Shown in pieces: positions 56,595 through 64,000 of a stretch of 64,000 nucleotides of DNA. Within the stretch, counting starts at the first letter, position 1, and every line of letters starts with the position of its first letter. The notes under the pieces are model-generated. The model had not been told where the DNA came from and made no database searches. It was given only the letters and a program-made list of their open reading frames with translations. Position numbers and translations under genes: made by a program. This DNA is from Oceanobacillus manasiensis (GTDB lineage: Bacteria > Bacillota > Bacilli > Bacillales > Amphibacillaceae). The stretch is from NCBI RefSeq assembly GCF_000724085.1, contig NZ_CCDL010000002.1, positions 124,001-188,000 of the forward strand. Reading direction: 5' to 3'.

Positions 56595-56624
56595 TTGACA
56601 GACTTCCTTGTTAGATGGTAACAT
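56595..56624 (+). promoter_or_regulatory. Promoter of rplU-prp-rpmA (candidate)
   Basis: TTGACA (56595-56600), 18 bases, TAACAT (56619-56624). Confidence 0.55.
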
Positions 56625-56629
56625 TAATA

Positions 56630-56736
56630 CGTTATTCATCGTAGCACCAGTGCTACAACCGCACAGAACAGGTTTGGATAAACTCTTAAGAGAGTACCTG
56701 AATGGCGAGTCTGAGTTAATTAAGGAGGTGCAAGGT
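56630..56736 (+). promoter_or_regulatory. L21 leader
   Basis: The 5' leader before rplU contains the hairpin GTAGCACCAGTGCTAC followed by ACAGAACAGG, and ends in AAGGAGGTG, like the Firmicute L21 leader thought to let L21 control its own operon. Confidence 0.65.
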
Positions 56737-57045
56737 ATGTACGCAATTATCGAAACAGGCGGTAAGCAAGTTAAAGTTGTGGAAGGCCAAGAAATTTACG
56801 TGGAGAAAGTAGTAGCTGATGCAAATGAAGCTGTAACTTTCGAAAAAGTTCTATTCGTAGGTGGAGACGATGTGAAAGTAGGTGCACCATATGTTGAAGG
56901 TGCAACAGTCACTGCTAAAGTGGAAAAGCATGGTCGTCAGAAAAAGGTAACAGTATTCAAATATAAGCCTAAAAAGAACTATCACCGTAAACAAGGTCAT
57001 CGTCAGCCTTATACAAAATTAGTTATTGATAAAATCAATGCATAA
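56737..57045 (+). CDS. rplU: 50S ribosomal protein L21
   Basis: 102 residues, the usual length. [20 protein letters not shown] at the start and the basic C-terminus [20 protein letters not shown] are diagnostic. The ATG at 56737 follows AAGGAGGTG. Confidence 0.98.
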   Translation: MYAIIETGGKQVKVVEGQEIYVEKVVADANEAVTFEKVLFVGGDDVKVGAPYVEGATVTAKVEKHGRQKKVTVFKYKPKKNYHRKQGHRQPYTKLVIDKINA

Positions 57046-57057
57046 AGGTTTTTCTCT

Positions 57058-57686
<629 letters not shown>

Positions 57687-57702
57687 CATTTTGCATTTAC
57701 TC

Positions 57703-57737
57703 AAAAACTCCAACTTTCTTAAGGTTGGAGTTTTTTT
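57703..57737 (+). terminator. Terminator of rplU-prp-rpmA
   Basis: AAAAACTCCAAC pairs with GTTGGAGTTTTT, followed by more Ts. Confidence 0.92.
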
Positions 57738-57879
57738 AATAGAGGAAGTAAGGTAATTCATCTCCTTTTATATGAGCTTTATACATCATTAGTTCGCTAG
57801 TAAGTTCGCAAAAATCGGTGCGCAGTGTTTTTCTAATTACATATAGTACTTTCTCTGGATAGGAAGTCTACTGGTTTTT

Positions 57880-57888
57880 TGCTATACT
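57880..57888 (+). promoter_or_regulatory. Extended -10 promoter of spo0B-obg
   Basis: TGCTATACT (TGn plus TATACT), 27 bases before the spo0B start. Confidence 0.6.
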
Positions 57889-57914
57889 TTTTATATGTAA
57901 TGGAGGGGGAAGAC

Positions 57915-58454
57915 ATGAACGAGAAAGATGTTATCTTATTACTTCAGCATTATCGTCATGATTTAATGAACCATTTACAGATTATTCATGGTTATTTAAG
58001 TATGAATAAAACAGACAGGGTAGAGAGTAAAGTTCAGGAAAGTCTGGAATATTATAATGAAGAAAGAAAACTAATGCATTTACAGGGTACTTTATTAACA
58101 TTGTGGGTTATTCAATTTAGCAGCTATTATAATGATTTTCGTCTTACGTACCAAATACATACCGAAAATAAGAAAATAATGCAGTCTGATGAACAATTGG
58201 TAAGAATATGCAACCGAGTGATATCACTTATTAGCCAGATGCATGCGGGAATGGAACTATTTGAAGTGCATCTACTTCTCGAGGAAACGGAAATTCCAGA
58301 ATTTTTACGTGTCAAATTGTCTATTGATGGGAATTTTATAAATAAAGAGGAAGTAATTGATAAGCTTAATAACATGGAAGTAGATTTTCAAATGAGTACA
58401 GAAAATACCAAAGACGGAATCGTGTGTATCTTTACAATTCCGTGTGAAATATGA
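57915..58454 (+). CDS. spo0B: Sporulation initiation phosphotransferase Spo0B
   Basis: Passes phosphate from Spo0F to Spo0A in the sporulation phosphorelay. The ATG at 57915 (GGAGGGGG upstream) gives 179 residues. The phosphorylated histidine is His15 in QHYRHDLMNHLQIIHGYL; a degenerate kinase-like C-terminal domain follows. The family diverges strongly, but the position between rpmA and obg is conserved. Confidence 0.9.
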   Translation: MNEKDVILLLQHYRHDLMNHLQIIHGYLSMNKTDRVESKVQESLEYYNEERKLMHLQGTLLTLWVIQFSSYYNDFRLTYQIHTENKKIMQSDEQLVRICNRVISLISQMHAGMELFEVHLLLEETEIPEFLRVKLSIDGNFINKEEVIDKLNNMEVDFQMSTENTKDGIVCIFTIPCEI

Positions 58455-58459
58455 GGTGA

Positions 58460-59746
<1,287 letters not shown>

Positions 59747-59781
59747 TAAATATAGTATCCGGGGAAATAGGGGGAGAAACT

Positions 59782-60636
59782 TTGTCAGCAACAATTGGTT
59801 ATTTAGGACCTAAAGGAACCTTTACAAAACTAGCTGTCGACACAGCATTTAACGGAGAACATAAAGAAAGCTTTGCCACCATTCCAGAATGTATTGATGC
59901 AGTGCAACAAGATCAGATAGATATAGGGGTTGTTCCACTAGAAAATGCAATCGAAGGTACGGTTCAACTTACAATTGATTATTTGGTACACCAAGTGAGG
60001 TTACCGATTATGGCTGAGATAGTTGTTCCTATACAACAACACCTATTAGTGCATCCTGATTTTAATGGAAGCCTACGTGATATTACCGAGGTACACTCTC
60101 ATAGTCATGCGATAGCGCAATGTCACCAATATCTTCATCAGTCGTTGCCTGAGGCGAAGATCCAATACACAACCTCTACGGGAAGAGCAGCTGAGATTAT
60201 TAGTAAAAGTAATTCTCCGATTGCTGCGATCGGGAACAAATTGGCTGCAGAAGTGTATGGTCTTAAACTTGTAGAGGAAAATATTCATGACTATTCAAAT
60301 AACCACACACGTTTTGTGGTACTCAGTAAAGATGAAAATAAACTAAAAATTAAGCATCCCGTCAGCACAGAAAAGACAAGCATGCTTATTTCATTACCTA
60401 GTGATCAAGCGGGGGCATTGCATCAGGTGTTGTCTGCGTTCGCTTGGAGGAAAATGAGTTTGTCCAAAATTGAATCCAGACCAATGAAGACAGGTCTGGG
60501 CAACTATTTCTTTATAATTGACGTTGATCAGGCTTATGATGATGTTTTATTCCCTGGTGTTAAAGGGGAACTTGAAGCGTTAGGATGTAATGTAACCATT
60601 ATGGGTACATATCCTGTTTATAAGTTAACGATTTAA
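59782..60636 (+). CDS. pheA: Prephenate dehydratase
   Basis: Converts prephenate to phenylpyruvate for phenylalanine. TTG start behind AGGGGGAG, 284 residues. Seen: IGYLGPKGTFTKLAV at the N-terminus, VPLENAIEGTVQLTID, the catalytic TRF motif in NNHTRFVVLS near residue 175, and the C-terminal ACT domain with GALHQVLSAF and KIESRP for feedback by phenylalanine. B. subtilis has pheB between obg and pheA; it is absent here. Confidence 0.96.
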   Translation: MSATIGYLGPKGTFTKLAVDTAFNGEHKESFATIPECIDAVQQDQIDIGVVPLENAIEGTVQLTIDYLVHQVRLPIMAEIVVPIQQHLLVHPDFNGSLRDITEVHSHSHAIAQCHQYLHQSLPEAKIQYTTSTGRAAEIISKSNSPIAAIGNKLAAEVYGLKLVEENIHDYSNNHTRFVVLSKDENKLKIKHPVSTEKTSMLISLPSDQAGALHQVLSAFAWRKMSLSKIESRPMKTGLGNYFFIIDVDQAYDDVLFPGVKGELEALGCNVTIMGTYPVYKLTI

Positions 60637-60641
60637 ATACA

Positions 60642-60682
60642 GCCAAAAAGCCACCTATTACCGTGAGAGGCGGCTTTTTTGG
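60642..60682 (+). terminator. Terminator of pheA
   Basis: AAAAAGCCACCT pairs imperfectly with AGGCGGCTTTTTT. Confidence 0.75.
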
Positions 60683-60812
60683 TTAAAAAAAGTTGTCACA
60701 ATCGATCAATCCAAATAGTTTTGCAAAATATGTTTCAACTTTTTCTATATGCTTGCATATCTTGATATAGAGTAATTAGCCCAGTTCTATATCGAAAGGA
60801 GATCGGTTCGTT

Positions 60813-61739
60813 TTGAAAATACACATTGTTCAAAAAGGAGATACACTCTGGGAGTTATCAAAGAAATACGGGGTGAATTTTGAGGAACTAAAACAAATGA
60901 ACAGTCAATTGTCGAGTCCAGATATGATCATGCCCGGAATGAAAATAAAGATTCCTAGCGGCTCTAAAGCAGTAAAACAAGAAAGTATGCCAAAAAAGGA
61001 AACGGTTAAGCAATCATACAAGGACACCTCCCCGAAACCAATGCCGGTAATGAAAGAAGACGAAAAAGAAATGCCTAAACCGCAGATGCCTCAAATGCCA
61101 CAGATGCCACAGATTCCAAGCCAGCCGATTATGCAAATGCCCATTTTAGAACAAGAATTTCAAAATTACACAACAATTAACTTCCCGGAGCCTCAACATC
61201 ATGAAAAACCAAAGAAAGAAGTAAAAAAAGAAATGCCAAAAGAGAAACCAAAAGTTGAAGCTCAAAGCTATCACACCCCAAAACCACAAGTACAAATGCA
61301 GCCGCAGATGCAACCGCAACCGCAACATGTACCAACGCATATGGTACCAATGTGTTGTCACATCGTACATCCATGTTATCCACCTGTTCCGTTTCAAGTA
61401 ATGGCACAGGTTTCGGATTGGCCAAATGGTCATGTCCATGGTATGGATCATCATGGCATGGCACCTGCTCATATGCACCATATGCAACCTATGCACCATA
61501 TGCATATGCATCAAGGGAAAGAGGACTGTGGGTGTTCGGGGCCCAAAATACATGGTGCTCCGCAACAAACCATGTTTGATCCAATGCAACAGCAGATGCA
61601 CATGGGGCAGCAACCATTTCAACCACAAATGTATCCACCACAATTTGAGGGAATGTCAAACTTTGCTCCAACACCCCCTGGCTATCCTGATTTTAGTAAC
61701 CGCGATAAAGATAAAAAGGAATCACCCAAAAGTGAATAG
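60813..61739 (+). CDS. safA: Spore coat assembly protein SafA
   Basis: Inner-coat morphogenetic protein that binds cortex and SpoVID. TTG start behind AAAGGAGAT, 308 residues. N-terminal LysM (MKIHIVQKGDTLWELSKKYG to GMKIKIP, about 1-48), then a low-complexity body: Lys/Pro/Met repeats with MPQMPQMPQ near residue 95, Gln/Pro repeats, and a His/Met-rich stretch at about 202-230 holding 11 His and 7 Met, followed by CGCSGPK. B. subtilis SafA also makes a shorter internal form; an internal start was not identified here. Confidence 0.92.
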   Translation: MKIHIVQKGDTLWELSKKYGVNFEELKQMNSQLSSPDMIMPGMKIKIPSGSKAVKQESMPKKETVKQSYKDTSPKPMPVMKEDEKEMPKPQMPQMPQMPQIPSQPIMQMPILEQEFQNYTTINFPEPQHHEKPKKEVKKEMPKEKPKVEAQSYHTPKPQVQMQPQMQPQPQHVPTHMVPMCCHIVHPCYPPVPFQVMAQVSDWPNGHVHGMDHHGMAPAHMHHMQPMHHMHMHQGKEDCGCSGPKIHGAPQQTMFDPMQQQMHMGQQPFQPQMYPPQFEGMSNFAPTPPGYPDFSNRDKDKKESPKSE

Positions 61740-61747
61740 ATTTAACT

Positions 61748-61780
61748 CTAGAGGCGACGTTTGTATCGTCTCTTTTTTAT
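61748..61780 (+). terminator. Terminator of safA
   Basis: CTAGAGGCGAC pairs with a mismatch with ATCGTCTCT, followed by a T run. Confidence 0.7.
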
Positions 61781-61964
61781 TATTTTCATGTAAAAGGTCA
61801 GTTTTTTACATATTTGTTTAAAAAACCTCTCGTCGTATAAGACAAATTGTAACTTCTTTCACATGTTTCTATATCCTTTTATGTTTGTTTTATTAAGAGA
61901 CGGGAATAAAAGTCTGTAGGAAATAGTATAGACTATTTAAATGCGGAGCATTTATTTGTCTGGC

Positions 61965-62001
61965 ATTATTTTTTTAAAAAATAATGAAATAGTGATAAAA
62001 T
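61965..62001 (+). promoter_or_regulatory. nadE promoter region with an AT palindrome
   Basis: ATTATTTTTT-T-AAAAAATAAT (61965-61985) is a perfect inverted repeat just before an extended -10 (TGATAAAAT, 61993-62001). It could be an operator or an UP-like element. Confidence 0.4.
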
Positions 62002-62034
62002 GTACAATATTGAACATTAAAAGGAGAGATTGCA

Positions 62035-62778
62035 GTGGAAAAACAAGTAGACCAAATTGTACAATGGTTACGTGATCAAGTGGAACAAGCTGGAGTTAAT
62101 GGCCTTGTTGTAGGGATTAGTGGTGGATTAGATTCTGCCGTTGTATCGCACCTAATTAAACGAGCTTTACCAGATAATTCTTTAGGTGTTCTACTACCAA
62201 TTTACACAAGCGATGATAATTTAGATGATGCTAAGCAAGTTGTTGAGAGTAGTGGAATTCAATCGATGACTGTAGATTTAACTGAAACGCATAAGATCAT
62301 GTATTCTGAAATTAAGAATAGGTTAAATGAAAGCGATGAATTTATAGAAGAAAACGATAGGTTAGCTGGTGCGAATCTTCGTGCACGCCTCCGTATGAGC
62401 ACATTATACGCACTTGCTACAAATTATAACTATATGGTAGTAGGAACAGATAACGCTGCAGAATGGTATACAGGCTATTTCACTAAGTATGGTGATGGCG
62501 GAGTAGATATTCTTCCAATCGTTGAATTTACAAAGCAGGAAGTTCGTGAAATGGCAAGTTACCTTGGGGTGCCTGGGCATATTGTAGAGAAGAAGCCTAG
62601 TGCTGATCTATGGGAAGGACAAAGTGATGAAGATGAGATGGGTACAAGTTACGACACCATTGATGCTTATCTTCAAGGGAAAGAAATCCCTGACAAAGAT
62701 AAAGAAATAATTGAGTCCCTGCATAAAAAATCTGCACACAAACGTGATGGTTTACCACAATTTAAACGAGAGCAATAA
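62035..62778 (+). CDS. nadE: NAD+ synthetase (ammonia-dependent)
   Basis: Last step of NAD synthesis. GTG start behind AAGGAGAG, 247 residues with no glutaminase domain. Pyrophosphatase loop VVGISGGLDSAVV near residue 25, LRARLRMSTLYALATNYNY, VVGTDNAAEWYTGYFTKYGDGG and the KKPSADLWEGQSDE loop. B. subtilis does not have nadE at this place. Confidence 0.93.
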   Translation: MEKQVDQIVQWLRDQVEQAGVNGLVVGISGGLDSAVVSHLIKRALPDNSLGVLLPIYTSDDNLDDAKQVVESSGIQSMTVDLTETHKIMYSEIKNRLNESDEFIEENDRLAGANLRARLRMSTLYALATNYNYMVVGTDNAAEWYTGYFTKYGDGGVDILPIVEFTKQEVREMASYLGVPGHIVEKKPSADLWEGQSDEDEMGTSYDTIDAYLQGKEIPDKDKEIIESLHKKSAHKRDGLPQFKREQ

Positions 62779-62802
62779 TTCTTTCCCTAAAATTAACTGT
62801 GT

Positions 62803-62847
62803 AAAAAAGCCTTCGTTATCCAAACTATGGATAAAGGAGGTTTTTTT
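62803..62847 (+). terminator. Terminator hairpin that contains the next gene's ribosome site
   Basis: AAAAAAGCCTTCGTTATCCA can pair with TGGATAAAGGAGGTTTTTTT. The descending arm holds both the T run and the AAAGGAGG of the following lipoprotein gene, whose ATG comes directly after. Confidence 0.7.
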
Positions 62848-63354
62848 ATGAAAAGGAAAGTAATTGTGGGATTGATACTAACAATTCTAACTGGGTGTAA
62901 TTTAGGGATGGAAGAGCAAGGGCAACAACGTAATGATCAACAAAATACAGAGTATGTACATTATGAAACAGAGAAGGAACGTAAAGAACAAGGAGAGGGG
63001 CCTTCTATAGGTGAGCGTGGGGGCTATCCGCAAAGCCAGCAAGAAGGAGCCAATGATGCGGATTTCAAACGAGGATATTCAGATCAATACACCAACGAAG
63101 AAGCTTTATGGCTATCCGAAGAATTGGAAAATCGTAAAGATATTGTTACAGCACAGGTTGCTTCGACAGAAGATCAAATTTTAGTTGGACTTGTACAGCG
63201 CGAATATGCTGGAGAAGACGTCCCTCAACAGGTTAAGAAAGAAATACAAAGGTTGCTCCCAGATAACAAAAAAGAAATTATTGTCTTCACAGATAATGCG
63301 TATTGGGAGTATATGAAAAACCGCGATGCAAAGCCAGATGGTAACACACCTTAA
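62848..63354 (+). CDS. coxA: YhcN/YlaJ-family sporulation lipoprotein, CoxA-like
   Basis: 168 residues. Short lipoprotein signal ending in ILTGC (Cys17), a hydrophilic linker, then a C-terminal YhcN/YlaJ-type domain: ENRKDIVTAQVASTEDQILVGL and LPDNKKEIIVFTDNAYWEYM. CoxA (YrbB) of the same family follows safA in B. subtilis and precedes yrbC, as here, so orthology is likely; it is a spore cortex protein there. Confidence 0.78.
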   Translation: MKRKVIVGLILTILTGCNLGMEEQGQQRNDQQNTEYVHYETEKERKEQGEGPSIGERGGYPQSQQEGANDADFKRGYSDQYTNEEALWLSEELENRKDIVTAQVASTEDQILVGLVQREYAGEDVPQQVKKEIQRLLPDNKKEIIVFTDNAYWEYMKNRDAKPDGNTP

Positions 63355-63539
63355 TACTGTTTATTCGTTATTAAAGATTTATTATTTATAGCTAGCCCTT
63401 TCCCCTGGCATAGCTGGCAGTAAAGGTTCGTTGCGTCCAACTAACACTTTGTTACCTTCCACAAAATGAAGTTTCACTTTATGAAATCTCTTTTTTTTGA
63501 TATAGTAAAAAAGGAAATTTCTAGAGAGGAGAATGTCCG

Positions 63540-64000
63540 ATGGCTGGTCATTCTAAATGGAAGAACATACAAAGAAGAAAAAATGCACAAGATGCAAAAA
63601 AAGGTAAAATTTTTATGCGCCACGCAAAGGATATATACACTGCAGCGAAGCAGGGTGGCGGCGATATTTCGACAAATGCGTCTCTTCGCTTGGCGGTAGA
63701 TAAGGCCAAAGCCGATAATATGCCGAATGATAATATTGATCGAGCGATTAAAAAGGCTACTGGGACACTTGATGGTGCTAGTTTTGAGGAAATAACGTAT
63801 GAAGGGTATGGACCAGGTGGCGTGGCGGTTATCGTTAACGTCTTAACTGATAATAAAAACCGTACGGCAGCAGAAGTTCGTCATGCTTTTAAAAAAAATG
63901 ATGGGAATCTTGGGGAAAACGGCAGTGTTTCCTTCATGTTTGATCGCAAAGGCTATATCATTATCGCAAATGAAAATGATGAAGTAGATGAGGATGAGCT
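63540..64000 (+). CDS. yebC: YebC/PmpR-family protein, 5' part (cut by window end)
   Basis: ATG at 63540 behind AGAGGAG, open to the last base. [69 protein letters not shown] and [14 protein letters not shown] identify the family; about 153 of roughly 240 residues are visible. YebC proteins act as regulators or as translation factors at proline stretches. B. subtilis name yrbC. Confidence 0.95.
   Translation, partial: MAGHSKWKNIQRRKNAQDAKKGKIFMRHAKDIYTAAKQGGGDISTNASLRLAVDKAKADNMPNDNIDRAIKKATGTLDGASFEEITYEGYGPGGVAVIVNVLTDNKNRTAAEVRHAFKKNDGNLGENGSVSFMFDRKGYIIIANENDEVDEDE

Noticed and set aside
60755-60775. GCATATC as a sigma-E -35 box for safA
   Set aside because: No acceptable -10 at 14 or 15 bases spacing; the real promoter could not be located.
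61081-61117. Possible CRISPR-like repeats in safA
   Set aside because: The repeats are in-frame Met-Pro-Gln codons without spacers; low-complexity protein, not CRISPR.
61146-61643. 165-codon minus-strand frame opposite safA
   Set aside because: Shadow of the repetitive His/Met/Gln coding sequence; Trp- and Leu-rich nonsense without a start site.

Overview
The window is low-GC Firmicute DNA from an endospore-forming Bacillaceae. Gene content and order follow the Bacillus subtilis mutS2-to-yrbC segment almost step by step: mutS2-yshE-lcfA-fadR-fadB-etfB-etfA-trxA-uvrC-yslB-sdhCAB-ysmA-gerE-ysmB-racE-gerM-rph-ysnA-ysnB, then ysoA-tig-clpX-lonA-ysxC-hemAXCDBL-spoVID-ysxE-valS-folC-spoIIB-radC-mreBCD-minCD-spoIVFAB-rplU-ysxB-rpmA-spo0B-obg-pheA-safA-(nadE)-coxA-yebC. 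Protein sequences suggest a relative of Oceanobacillus/Virgibacillus rather than B. subtilis itself (inference; no search was run). Many genes start with TTG or GTG behind strong AGGAGG sites, as is usual for the group.

Layout. 1-7292: 3' end of mutS2, then fatty-acid beta-oxidation (lcfA, the FadR repressor with a perfect operator, enoyl-CoA hydratase and the electron-transfer flavoprotein). 7293-7740: an unusual GC-rich, multiply folded intergenic element. 7741-19967: thioredoxin, UvrC, succinate dehydrogenase, spore regulator gerE with a sigma-K-type promoter, glutamate racemase, gerM, RNase PH and two housekeeping phosphatases. 19968-21681: tRNA-Gly and tRNA-Arg, preceded by two 151-bp tandem repeats that each start with the first 17 nt of the tRNA-Gly gene, then a low-complexity Asp/Asn-rich protein gene. 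21682-28960: trigger factor, ClpX, LonA and YsxC (protein folding, proteolysis, ribosome assembly). 29386-32200: a polar amino-acid ABC transporter and a membrane protein, not at this place in B. subtilis. 32429-38678: complete hemAXCDBL from glutamyl-tRNA to uroporphyrinogen III, plus the HemL aminotransferase. 39046-41396: spore-coat encasement genes spoVID and ysxE. 41677-44764: valS with a T-box leader. 44937-46722: two tandem ATP-grasp ligases on the minus strand. 46801-54827: folC, spoIIB, radC and the shape/division genes mreBCD and minCD. 54944-64000: the sigma-K-processing pair spoIVFAB, rplU-prp-rpmA with an L21 leader, spo0B-obg, pheA, safA, nadE, a CoxA-like lipoprotein and the start of yebC.

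Taken together, the window couples core metabolism and macromolecule synthesis with several sporulation stages: phosphorelay (Spo0B), septum (SpoIIB, MinCD), sigma-K activation (SpoIVFA/FB), coat assembly (SpoVID, SafA, YsxE), late coat regulation (GerE), and germination or cortex proteins (GerM, CoxA). Departures from the B. subtilis order (no lonB, comC, maf or pheB at their usual places; added ATP-grasp pair, ABC transporter, nadE and small orphan proteins) mark the accessory part. No insertion sequence, prophage or CRISPR array was seen. The most unexplained items are the tRNA-Gly-derived tandem repeats and the structured element between etfA and trxA.
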